This document shows, one piece after another, positions 40,501-52,473 of a stretch of 64,000 nt of DNA. The stretch is from Trichoplax sp. H2 (taxonomy: Eukaryota > Placozoa > Uniplacotomia > Trichoplacea), in contig NOWV01000161.1 of the NCBI GenBank assembly GCA_003344405.1, forward strand, positions 116,435 through 180,434, read 5' to 3'. The notes below the pieces were generated by a model. That model worked only from the letters and a program-made list of their open reading frames with translations. It had not been told where the DNA came from and did not search any database. Each line of letters starts with the position of its first letter. Positions within the stretch are counted from its first letter, which is position 1. Both the position numbers and the translations under genes were made by a program.

Positions 40501-40925
40501 GGCCAGAACAATGCACTAGCATACCACAAACAGCTGAAATACTTTGCAATATAAACCTACAAGAATATTGAAGCAAGTATCGCATGAATGACACATTTTA
40601 ATCACGATCAATATATCATGGCTTTGATTGCAGGTCAATTAATCCAACCTTCTTATAGAGCCATAGTAACATGGTATGAAATGAGCAGCTAATTGCAGCT
40701 GCAGATAGACAGCAAGGCGTAAAATGAGTAGAACCAATCCAATTGGACCGTATAGCAAAAGGAAGATTAACCGGATATCGTTTGGAAATCTATAAAAAAA
40801 ATAATTCATAAATGCTTGGTTGTATGCTCAAAGTGTCCATCAGACTCTACGGATAAGTAGTCTAGTTAATGAATGATTAATCACAACGAAAGCAGACTGT
40901 TGACCAACCTAGATGGACTAGCCAT
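37554..40925 (-). CDS. AUP1: AUP1, lipid droplet-regulating ERAD factor
   Basis: AUP1 is a monotopic ER/lipid-droplet protein that recruits the E2 enzyme UBE2G2 in ER-associated degradation. Fifteen exons: 40925-40909 (only 17 nt), 40789-40649, 40541-40475, 40358-40299, 40119-40081 (tentative), 39556-39484, 39195-39126, 38956-38920, 38759-38715, 38628-38521, 38445-38401, 38279-38189, 38105-37923, 37844-37735, 37661-37554; about 397 aa (human 410). Seen: an N-terminal hydrophobic hairpin (LIFLLLYGPIGLVLLILRL); the acyltransferase-like motif SNHVSVMD near 79-86; QPILLFPERT, aligned with TPLLLFPEEE; DLLWHFFVPYTFYDIRY, aligned with ELLWSLFVPFTVYQVRW; a CUE domain near 301-343 (MVQQVQDVFPQVPYDVIQKD); and a C-terminal UBE2G2-binding-like helix (LLDRREALIERARK). 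The 39-nt exon fits phase but aligns weakly, so the central segment is the uncertain part. The last exon could splice on instead of stopping at 37554. Confidence 0.9.
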
Positions 40926-40995
40926 TTTTCTGCAGGTTGCAATGATGGTCAAGGCCGCACGCGTGCCGCGAACTTTATTTCCAGTTAAGGGTTTA

Positions 40996-41034
40996 CACTG
41001 TACTGTACATGCTGTAGCGTGCCGTACAGTACAG
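40996..41034. repeat. GTAC palindrome cluster upstream of AUP1
   Basis: ACTGTACTGTACATG and CCGTACAGTACAGCACC lie 70-110 bp before the AUP1 start codon, next to the unusually GC-rich word CCGCACGCGTGCCGCG (near 40955-40970). Probably part of the AUP1 promoter. Confidence 0.75.
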
Positions 41035-41080
41035 CACCATGGACTACAACATACTGACAGACAGACAGACTCACTGTAAT

Positions 41081-41108
41081 CATGGGCTTCTACAGCTGGA
41101 AGCCCATG
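41081..41108. repeat. perfect 10-bp inverted repeat
   Basis: CATGGGCTTC, loop TACAGCTG, GAAGCCCATG. It can form a hairpin with an uninterrupted 10-bp stem, about 160 bp upstream of the AUP1 start. Role unknown. Confidence 0.95.
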
Positions 41109-43614
41109 CTTTGGCTGTACGATAGACTTTACAGTACACAGTTAGATCATCGTCGGGGTCAGTCCACCATGGAGGAGGCAATAGAAAAAAAAGCCTTTCG
41201 ATGGTATTATATCAATGAAGTGAGGTGATCAGCAAGAACAGTCCAAAAATCCATACTAAATAGGTATGGACTCTTCAACATGCTCGATAACCCCATACTA
41301 GATCTTGGATTTTGGTGCTTACTATTGCAATCGAGAAGATGCTAGTGGCATCATGGGGAAAGGAGCTAGAACTAGAATCAGGGAATGATGTAGAATAAGT
41401 AGCTAAATATTATCATGATGCAAATCATTTTCAACAACTGCTGCTCATTAAAGTTTGGGACGATTATGAGTCGCTTAGGAACGATGTATTAGGTTAATAG
41501 CGATAGAGTACTTTCAAATTGATATGAGTCTCATCAAACATGCTTAATAACACTGTCGATCTTCGGTTTTGGCTCTTGCTATTCAAATCGAGTAGTTGCT
41601 ATGGCATCATAAAAAGTAGCACTACAGTTTATTTATTACTAGTATCAGGAAATGGAGTATAAGTAATTAAATTAAATACTTGATTACTTGTGTCGTGCCA
41701 TTTAATTTTTTCAATCAATTATGAACATAGAGTCGTGGAAAACCTGGAACAATGATATAAATAAGTTGTACTTATCGGACCTAACATAACAGTAGTAGAA
41801 AGAAAGAACTACGCTATGCCTTTCGTATATTCGCTTGATGCTCAACGCAAAAAGGCAGCTAGGGCAGCAGACAGTTACAAGACGGTTAGTACTTTACAAT
41901 AGTTTAGATATTTCATCAACCAACAAACAAACAGACTTCTATTTCTATACATGTAAGGAAATTGAAGTATAAAACAGCAATGTTTATATTGCATAAGCGA
42001 TGCCAACATAGAAGTACGTATATCATCAATTTCAACTTTATGGTAGTGCCTAATACACAATACTGTACGATGGCCACGTAAAACATACACAGTATACTGC
42101 TTAGCTGATACTAATAAAGCATTACAAATCCAGGCATATCTGTTACTAACTAATCTAATGAGATAAAGATCACTGATTAGCATACAACATGGAATATATT
42201 TTATTGCATATTATAACATTGTATAGTTGATACCTTAGCTGGATAAATATCTGGTATAACAGGGATAAATAAATATGATTATAACACAGAAGAAATACTA
42301 AAGTCGAAAATACGTACATCGTATATCAATATCAGAAATTAGCAAGGTTAAATCATAGTAGAGTAATTAATTATCAATATAAACATTTGACGATCGATGC
42401 TGTGCGGTATTTCGGCATACAAAAAATTAAAATTACTATACAATTCTAATGCATCCGAAATATGTTTGTCGTACTGTAGGGCTTTCAACTAAGTACTCTA
42501 TCAATAATTAACACATCAACGCGCACATATTTGGTATATAGCTTATATAACGATACCGCATAAAGATACAATCAATGATTCGTAATTCCTAGTGCAATCA
42601 ATTTTGTAATGTAAAGCTAAATATCGTTACATTTGACTATAGAATTGTAAAACACTCGTATCTAGATGATAATGGCTAAAAAGTACCGTAAAATATTAGA
42701 TAAATAACTTAGTAAATATCATTTGAAGTGTTATATGGCAATAAATTGTATCATGTTTTACTTTATCTGGCTCACAATTATCGTTAATATAACATAAATG
42801 GCATAAATGACATCTGGCTGGAATACTCCTCAACAAAAATTATTTAAAATATATGTTTGCTCTCATTGGAAAATAAAATTTTAAAGCATATTTTAATTTA
42901 ATGTAAACAATAGCGTACGTGTAATTTATAGGCGCTTTAAAAATCGATATAAAAACCAATGTGAACAATTAGCATTTAATCAATTTGTAATCTCACAATA
43001 ACTAAAAATCTGGTCTAAGTTGGGTTGAAGCAATTGGGGAATGTTATCATGATAATTTAATAGTAATTTCTACTTTTCTTAACTTAATGACAATAAAATC
43101 TATTAGTATTGGTGTACGTGATTTGCCGTTAAATTATTGTTGGTAATGTAAGAATTCGATCAAATCACGACTGTAATAATAGAAAATACTAAAATATTAA
43201 TCACTTTCAATTTCTAAAGCTAGAATTAGATGAGGAAACAGAAATTACTTCATTCTCCAATTTTAGCTTCAGTTCCTAAAGTTTAGAGCAGGGTCGGAGC
43301 TCCTTCCTGGTCATTATAGCCATATAAATATATTCCATAGATTTCATTCAACCGTTCGAATAATTTATGGGATTAATCTTGCCATTACAGAATTAAGTCG
43401 AATGGCAATAATTCACTTCGATTGTTAAAGATATTGATAAATCACCCGTAGAGTTAGTGGTAAAAATACTACGTAGTCATTTTTTCTTCAATTTTCATTA
43501 TTTTAAATGACGATATTACTTTTCTGCTGATACCAAACGAGGATTTCGTAGTAAGTATAAGTTAACATGTCGTATTTTGAAACTTACTTCCTTAAAAGGT
43601 TATTCAACAGAACT

Positions 43615-46600
43615 TTAGGAGTCAATATGAATATCATTCGGCGTCGATACTGGTTCAATAGTTTCATCGTTTATTATATTTATTTTAAGCGTATTGTCGA
43701 CAGGATTGCCATTATCAGATGTAATAAAAGCAGCAGTGGGATTATCTGCTTGGTTAGTTACATTAGTCTGGGAAAAATTCTTGCTATTCTCAATTACAAC
43801 TCCGCCTTCAGAAGAATCCGTGCCTTTTTCGATGCCAATATCGGTAACTCCAATATCACTGTTACTATCATTTGCATTAAGATTTTCATTACTTTTGCTG
43901 GCTGTCAATAAATTCTCAGCAGAATTTTTAGCGGAAGTCAAGTGGGTTTGATTTTGTCCACCTTCCAGACCGTCGTCTTCTTGTGATGAAAAATCGCTCC
44001 ATTTGATATCAAGTTCACTTAACTTTTCAGTAACTATTTTTTCTATACTTCGTCTTTTCATGTTACGTTTTATCAGTTTCCTAAATACACGATCTAATCT
44101 TCTCGCAAATGTATTAACATCATCTTTTTTCAATCCAATAGCAGCAGCAGCTGTCAAGTATGCATAAGGGTAATTATTGTAATGGGATCCATAATTTTCA
44201 AATGTGACTGATCCTATTTGCTTTGTTACACCAGGGGCTATAGCTCTGACAAAAAATCGGTACATTTAGTAATGGCTAAAGAATGACTTAATAATTAATG
44301 AAATCTAGGTAATCTGTTCGTAAGTATCCATACCGAATAAAGATATGCACAAAAAAGGTATACAACCACGTAATGTACTTATAATTTAGAAAAAAAAATA
44401 CTATTTGACTTAATACCTTGCCCCAGAAATGTTTCGGGTAAAGAGCATTGACCCTAGTTCGGTTGCATGTTTAGTAGGCATAGAAGATAATGTAATACCT
44501 ATTGTTGGCGTGATAAGAGTGTAGGTTAGGAGTTACTAATCATTACAGCTAAGGTAACAACGCCATGCCATTAAAATCAGCTAAAAAATTAGTACATCGG
44601 TCAGATACCTATAGATATTGCATTATTAGGGGTGACTAAAAGTCGTTCACCGTGAGCTGATGCGACCTGTTGCAAGCGCTTTTGTAGATATCGATACATT
44701 CCCTAGAAAAAAAATTCGTTTCAATAATCATATAGTATAGCAAAAAGAATCTCATGTCCTGGCCACAATATATATTTATATCTTTCCTTCGTTCTTTATA
44801 TAGATATACAAATTTTAGAGTCTATTTGACGAAATATTTGTATAAGTAAGTAGTTGCAGTAGATCGCTTTGATCTGTAAGCCTTAAAGCTAGCATACTCA
44901 CTTTTCGCTCTATCAGTGAATCCTTGAACCCTTCTACTCCCATTGATAGTAAAGTCACAAATAGATCCATAACTGGAGCAGCTGACGCACGTCCTGAAAT
45001 GATAATAAAAAACGTAATAGTTAATTAATGTCTGCACTTCTTTTCATTAACTGGAAATAAGTAATCCTATACCCGGATAAGTTTGGCTAATCTTGCTGAT
45101 AAAACTGTCATCAAATCCTGCGATTACAGCTCCACCGACAGGAACCATAAAATTTTTGTCTGTGCTCTGAATAAATGCATCGAGCCTGCCAGAGCGTGCA
45201 GCCTTTTAAATAAAGTTTAAAAATAGTAGTAAATTAAGCAATTAATTTTCACAAACTGCCACTCTCAATAATATCAGTGTTCTACTATATTTATGTACTA
45301 TGTACTGTATCTATATATTATATACTTATAAACCTGCTCTATTAGATGAGTGCATTTTGAAGACTGTAAACCATATGCATTATTAACTATGTGTGGAATC
45401 TCGAATTCCTTGCACAACTTGCCAATTGCTTCTAAACTATAAATTGTAAATTGAAATAAGATTATGTTTGATTCTCAAATTTCAATTCATGTCATGATCG
45501 TCATTGTGAACGGCGAAACCTTAATTTAGTTCAAAGCTATATTGCGTTAACATACTTTATGAAACTATTACATAAGAATTAATACTTTATCGTACCTATC
45601 AGGAGCCCGTGGTGTAAAGCAACTTGTAGTAGTGTAAATACACAATATTTGTTCAGGCGGTATGCCTTTCAGATGTTTTTCTATCATCTGTACATCAGTT
45701 CTTAATTCATCTTCAACTAAAATATTCTCAATGACGATTGGTTCAAAGCCTATGAATGCAACATTATCTCAGTTTACAATGACTGATTTTCAGATAGAAC
45801 TATTTATAAAATTGTAGTATTTCATTAGAACGCTAAGTTATTCCTAAAGATATTCTTACCAGCTGTAAAAATAGCCTTAAAGCAAGATTTTTGATCTACT
45901 CTAGGCCAAATGATATACTTTGCTTCAGGTCTCATCTGTTTAATGGTTAGAAAGGTCAAAACCATACTCATTCCAGTTGCCATAGGAACCACAATGCAGG
46001 AAGATGCACTCCGAACGCCTGTTACGATTTTAGAAAAGATTTTAATAGATAATTGTAGTAACGGCATGAAAACAATATTTCATATCCACATGATCACACA
46101 GTAAAAATTGGAATTGCATTCAAGCTCCAGTAATAAGTACGGTTTATGTCATTGCAAGCTATCAGCATAATACAGACTAGAGCAGCATAGGTAACACTAG
46201 TCATTATTGCAAATTAATGGGATCATTAATTCTACATATACACGTATATTAATAGCTAGCGTAACTTTAGTCTCAAGACAGGCATAGGAGATTGACCGGG
46301 TTGATGTAAATTGTAATACTATATCTGTATCGCATAATGCATCGAACGAAGACAAAGAGTATACTAATGACTCTGATCTAGCTAATTAGCAATAGAGATC
46401 ATTGGTTTACGGTTCGTAAAGTAATCCTATTATTGCTAATTATTAGCTCTGCTATCCCAACGGTAAGAAAGTCAACATGCGTATAAATGATGAAGCAAAA
46501 GTAAAGATATCCTGTATCTATACCTGCAATTCGAATGGCATCTAAAACCATTGCATTAGTTAGTTTCATCATTAGAGAAGATCCTGCAGCCTTTGGTTGT

Positions 46601-49600
46601 ACGGCAGCAATATCGCCAGATCTTCCAATACCGTGGGCCAGTCTATCGTTATAATGATAATAATTAGCAATTTGTGTAAACAAAGACGTTGTTTACATCA
46701 AATACCAAATAGCGTAGACAGTAGCTATGAAATTATTTAAGGCATATTTATTAACATACCAGTATTGTCTGAGGTCTATAAAGAATAGTTACTGTACAGT
46801 GTTGAATAGGTACTTTCTTACGGTACAAGCTACAACTGATATTCATTGTGTACAGAATGACGGATACGATAACAATTATAACTTCATAATTGAATTTAGA
46901 AATATAGAGAAATTCAACATCTGCCAAGTAATATGAGGCAAAATGATCTTTACTTATTTTTATAACTGCTCATCTATTTTAGCGCTCAGTAATCATACAA
47001 TATTCATTAATTAATAACCAAGGCTATTGTAACAATATTTATTATTTCTAATATGTTATATAATTAGTTTAATATTGTACCCATAATGTCTCTGAACAAC
47101 AATAGGCGATGCAATTCTACCTTCTCTTTCTCCAATCCCAGCATTACCTATATTGGTGATATACGCGTAGTTTATCATGAACTGGTCAAGGCTCATTATG
47201 CTGAATAAAAAATGCGCATAAATATATTGCAATTTAAAAGATTAAGTACTGTACACAGCAAGCAGTACTACGACTTTTGTTTTGTATCATTGCTGGCTTG
47301 GTAATTATTGAAATATTAAGATTGTACTTCAAATTTAAGAAATTGTTAATGTTGATGCAGTTTTACAGACCTAAAAAATTATTGCTGTCCATCGTGGATA
47401 TTTCGTTTAATAACATTTCGATTGTTGATCTATCCCATCCTTTGACCGGTAGCTTTTTCTACCATTATTCAATCAACAGAAAGAATTAAATCGTTGGCAA
47501 TAGATATATATATTTAAATTTAAAATAAGCAATTAATTAATAATTGGCGATAGTTATGTAGTGAAAAGATATTGTCTACATTAGCGGCGTAGTACGAAGT
47601 TAATCCCTTTATATTATATAAAAGAAAAGAGGGTTTTGTATATGACGGTTATAGAATCAAAGCGGAAAGGATATACTGTACCAACGAAAAAATTACTTTA
47701 CTGTGTGTAACTGCTAATGTGGAATGCAATGTACCCTAGGGACTCATAATATGATATTACGGTATAATTATTCTATCTGGTTATTTTAAGTGAACTTAGG
47801 AGCATTTATAGCGATAAATTTACGGCTATTATAATGATCATCCACGGCTGCTCGGTAGAGCGTCACATCTATACAATATACACTGGGCTAAATTATGAGC
47901 ATATTCTTGCTCATCATTGAATGCATGACTTTGATCGCATTAGATTTTAAAAGAATACTTTCAGTAATCCGGTTACAGTATCACGCCGTAATGCCTTGAT
48001 TAAATTAGCGCTATTCCTCATTTTTAATTTATTCATTATTGAATATGAGCATATTAGATTACATTTACGTTGTAAACATGACATACTTTTGGCACTGACT
48101 GTGCTATACTGTGAATTACGTGTACAGTATTTACATTGTTGCGGTAATTTTTTATTGATATTATTGGTAATTAAGAATGTTTCCACTAATTATAATCATC
48201 ATTCTAGGCCTAATATCGAGCTTTGAAAAGCAATTGTAATGCTTTAAACGTGGTTTAATGGATGTTCATTCAAAGATGGTTATGTACTGTACGTGTACAG
48301 TATATGACGTTCATAGTGGTTGGACTGGATCATGAACCCCTCAAGCTCTCTAAAAAATAAGGCAAGAGCATGTACAAGAGTAGAAGCATTACGTGACTTT
48401 TGTGTCGAATGAATTAGCATACCGATATTAAACTATTTCGTAAGAGTAAATACTGTAAATTAATCTAGCGTACTATGTACAATTTTGATGTTGGTGAATA
48501 ATTAAAATTATCGTTCAAGCAATTTAATATTAAGCGTTGTATCAGTGGCACACAGCTGGATTCAGGTTGATAATTATAATAGTTTCAATCTAGATGATAT
48601 TAATTCATTCATAAAGGTAAGGTATTGCCTGGGGCGATTTAATCTATCGTGAAGATGCACTTAGAGGCTTTTGATGGCATGAAGAAACGACTAGAGACTA
48701 TCGTTAATAGAAGACAATGGAGTACTTTGTTCCATAGTAGATTTTTGGTTATAACTGCGAGAGGTCTGGCATTGTTATTATTTGTTCTGTTGAATAATGA
48801 TGGTTGTTAAAGTTCATCAATGTATTTGTTCAAAAAGCCATTAAGGTAAACTAAGTTGAGCAGTGGAGTAGCAGTGAATAAAGCAGTCTTTTCTTTTTTG
48901 TTGACGAGATAGGTTTTATTCTTTACCGTAAATCTGACAATGTAAGTTGTGGCATTAAAAATAGGAGACGTCGATAAGATTTCTGGTGGATATGCACGTA
49001 CTATTCCATTTAATTAGTAATACACTATATCATAAAAAGAGATATTAATTAACATGAAATGGACCAAGTCTTAAAATGATTTTTATCGTTGTATATCGCC
49101 CCCCCCACCAAAAAAAGAGGAAGTAAAAGATGGTAGAATACAGTGATGGTAATTTTGGGACATATCTGGTGTTATCAAGTGTAATGTTTTTACTGCCGAT
49201 GATACTATCTCAAGATTGAGTGACAAGGAGTGAATAAAATTGGCCATTGCTTATGATTGATCAATGCTAGAGAATACTGCCATTGATCAGATCCGATCAT
49301 AGAAGCACGTCTAAATTACTTAATTAATCGATAACATGATCTGCGATAGTGAATATGTACAGCATGCAAACTAAAGAATGTATCATTGATGGCATAGCAT
49401 TCTTTCTTATACAGATTATATCCTTTTTCTTGAATAAAGTATGTATGATTGTAAAACATATCATTCCTACGTATGAGTTACCATTTAGGTCTATAAACCA
49501 TTTATGCGAGTACAACGATCATCATTGCAAGATAGGTTCAGCATTGGAGATGATTGAGTGCGAGGTTGCATCAATATTATAATCATTATTATTGTTAGTA

Positions 49601-50115
49601 TGTATGCATTTGGTGTAACACAAGAGGGAGGTAGAAGGTAGGGGGCTGCCCCCAAATCGCTTGCTATCCCTCTTGTCTATTTATTGATATCCTAGCTAAG
49701 AGAGGAGTATCTTGATTGACCTCATGTCAGTATTTTTAACATTAATCTGAGATGTTGACCATAGGAATTTCACAAACATCCTCTATTGTTCTGCTTGATG
49801 TGAAGTATTATCAAATATATCATTGACAGTTTTCAGTGATTACTTTACGCTAGCTATCAAGTTAGACGGAAGTATATACTTGGTTGGCTGTTCGAATGGT
49901 TCACTAAAACAGTGGTCACCTTTTGCGCTAATTTACCCATCAATGATACAACCCCAGTGGACAAGCAAAATGCAAACAACAATTTCAAGCAATGCACTTA
50001 CATGTTCTAAGAGGATTTTAATGTAATTTTCATGAGACTTTCTCGATTGTTTTCCTTGCTCTACATAAGTTGAAGGTAGGAAACGGCAAGCAAGAGCGAA
50101 ATTTTCTACATTCAT
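43615..50115 (-). CDS. SEPSECS: O-phosphoseryl-tRNA(Sec) selenium transferase
   Basis: PLP enzyme that converts Sep-tRNA(Sec) plus selenophosphate to Sec-tRNA(Sec), acting after PSTK. Twelve exons: 50115-50002, 47458-47371, 47147-47081, 46642-46524, 46018-45860, 45749-45596, 45436-45334, 45202-45073, 44993-44902, 44702-44609, 44498-44417, 44245-43615, all in phase, giving about 610 aa. Seen: the N-terminal [16 protein letters not shown] (human SPAYVRQGCEARRSHEH); [84 protein letters not shown] with the PLP lysine; [26 protein letters not shown]. The family's conserved part ends about 110-130 residues before this protein's stop; the tail is Asn/Ser/Asp-rich and has no counterpart in the 501-aa human enzyme. 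Intron 1 is 2.5 kb, far longer than the others. Confidence 0.96.
47459..50001. other. long first intron of SEPSECS
   Basis: 2.5 kb between coding exons 1 and 2. It holds isolated GTAC words (near 48285-48305), a C8-ACC-A7 tract (near 49099-49115) and several short open frames on both strands, none recognisable. No nested gene can be supported. Confidence 0.6.
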
Positions 50116-50285
50116 ATTCTGTCATTCAAGTGGTAGAAGTAAGAGAAAATATTATTTTCAATGAAGAATTTTTCACTGCAATGGCGAATGCAAAGCGAGA
50201 GGGTTGGCCAAAGGTGGCAGTGAAGGCGAGCTGAGTGGTGCGTGTGTTGAGTAGAAAGTGAGTCGACACTTTATAAACGTACTTA

Positions 50286-51100
50286 CAGTATAGCGTACTG
50301 TACACTGTACAGTGTGCAGTAGTAGTACGCAGACCACAGTGTGTTCAACATGTCGAAAACTACTGTAGCATTCAGGAGATTTAGACTATAGTGTACACTG
50401 TATATCCGTATTTTCTATGGACAATACAGTATGTCTTTGCCAAGAAATCAGTCCAATCCTCTCCTCACGCCATACTGTACAGTACCAGGTCAGACTGGAC
50501 TCTGCAAGCTAGTACTAATGTACTGATTTTGTCTGGGCCTCAAGATTGTTTGTACTGTAGGTCAACCGTCCGTCCGTCTGGTCTAGTACACAGTGTACAG
50601 TGCAATCGAGGAGAGAGTTCAGTATGAAAGAGGCAAATTAAGCTTTACAAATTCTTTCAGGCATTTGATTATTTCTCGTTGAATTCTACTTTGAATTGTC
50701 TATTTTAAAAAAGAGGCAAAAGAAGCAAATTGAGCTTAACAAATTCTTTCAGGTATTTGATTATTTCTCGTTGAATTCCATTTTGAATTGTCTATTTTAA
50801 TGTCTTGGCAATTTTTCATTGATTTAAGGACCTCAGGCTGAACTCTGCAAGCTAGTACTGTACAGTGTACAGTACTGATTTTGTCTGGGCCTCAAGATTG
50901 TTTGTACTGTAGGTCTGTTGGACGTCCGTCTGGTCTCCTACACACTGTACACTGTACAGTGGAATCGAGGAGAGAGAGTTCAGTATGAAAGAGGCAAATT
51001 GAGCTTTACAAATTCTTTCAGGCATTTGATTATTTCTCGTTGAATTCCATATTAAATTGTCTATTTTAATGTCTTGGCAATTTTTCATTGATTTAAGGAC
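50286..51100. repeat. GTAC cluster and local tandem duplication at the SEPSECS/PWWP2 divergent promoter
   Basis: 50286-50330 is a GTAC cluster about 170-215 bp upstream of the SEPSECS start. Next comes a direct repeat of about 343 bp: copy A about 50500-50708; a partial copy B, 50713-50831, with the 3' half only; and copy C, 50843-51100. Shared text includes CTCTGCAAGCTAGTAC, GATTTTGTCTGGGCCTCAAG, CGAGGAGAGAG and TTGATTATTTCTCGTTGAAT. The differences cluster in the GTAC parts: A has AGTACTAATGTACTG where C has an extra palindromic GTACAGTGTACAG-type stretch. Confidence 0.9.
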
Positions 51101-52473
51101 TTGGCTGTACTACTGTAGTTAGTGAGTGAGCAAGACTCTTTTTGGAAGACCTCAATGATAGTCAACTCTTACTTTTTGTACACTACAGCATATTGTTATT
51201 GAAGATACACATACAGTAAACTAGACGTACAATACTGGAAGATTTTGAGAGCAATTTTACTTGACAGGTCCCTAAAACAGCGTTCATGCCTCGTAGAGTA
51301 CTATATGACATCTCCTGTATTCTTGATAGCCTTGTATGACTCAGAGACTTGATAATAAAAGGACTTTTGCGTCTCTGCTGTGATACTGTAAACTACGAAA
51401 TCATTTCAATATTGAAATGTTTTGATAATCATCGTATGTTAATTTCTTGACATCTTGGCAAGATTTGAGCCTTCAGCGGCTACTTTTATTTCAAAATAGG
51501 TAAAGTTGGCAGTAATTCTTGACTACTGTACAAAGTGCTTTGTTTGGAAAGTGATATATCATTAGTCTTGAAATTGACTTAAAATGATTCTAATTCATGA
51601 TTGTCTCTAATTATACATATATATCTATAAATATTATAGCATTGTTGTTACTATATTATTGTTATTATTTATTTTAATTACACCATGTTTAAATCCAACT
51701 ACTCAGCCATAAAATAGTCAATTTCTCATCCAATAAGATGGATATAAAGAGTAAAACTCAATACAATGACTGAGTGCTTGAAATTGGCCAAATAGGATAC
51801 ACTATCAAAATAGTCCAACACCAGGCTCTTCTATCGTCAAAATGCTCCCGAAATACCCCTAGGAAATGAGATTGCTTTTGCAGGCGAGGAAGAATCGTTG
51901 TGTCAACGCTAAACGCGTTGTTACGCTATAATACTGTACTATCGCATAGAGACGATTGGAAGCGTATCCTCAGTCAGACCCCGAGATTATGGACGGACAG
52001 AATCCATCCGACGCCCATCATTGTGTTTGGTTGAAAGCGGGTAGTAGTGGGTTTACGGAAGAACAAAAATTTTCTTTTTCCTTTATAGCCTGTTGTAAAG
52101 GTGTACCAGATTGGAAAATAGAATACACTACAGCACTATGCTTGCTATGTAAGAAATTCTGTTAAGGCAACAAGATAGTTTACTGAGTGAGAATCCATAT
52201 TTCCAACCAGGTTATTCGACCATCTTGATCATTTCGCATCCTATACAAAACGCTATCAATCCATCGGTCGTTCGGTAGAACAGCCTATCAGGGGACTGAG
52301 GAGAGTAGAGCAGACTCAGTACGAGGAACGATCAAATTGACTGATTTTCACTTGAGCATAACATTACTTGCTATTAGTGCATACAAATCCTCTTCACGCT
52401 GTGGAGTACACGAGCACAACTGACTAGACTGTTTGGCTTAGCTTGGAGACGATTTCCATTTCAATTTTTCAAA
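51101..52473. other. upstream region of the PWWP2-type gene
   Basis: Contains a 69-codon frame at 51956-52165 with WLKAGSSGFTEEQKFSF; it could be a small exon or chance, and I do not recognise it. No other supported feature. Confidence 0.45.

Larger units (their letters stand above)
40926..43614. other. intergenic region between AUP1 and SEPSECS
   Basis: About 2.7 kb. The AUP1-proximal part holds a GTAC cluster (40996-41034) and a perfect hairpin (41081-41108). A diverged direct repeat of about 200 bp follows (about 41240-41440 and 41510-41710; both contain ACATGCT-GATAA, GATCTT-GG-TTTTGG and ATCGAG). From 41.8 to 43.6 kb I see only AT-rich sequence; a 102-codon minus frame at 41875-42183 has no family resemblance. 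Confidence 0.6.

Noticed and set aside
43567-43951. Plus-strand open frames of 85-114 codons
   Set aside because: They are antisense to the long last exon of SEPSECS, so they are shadows of a real coding exon.
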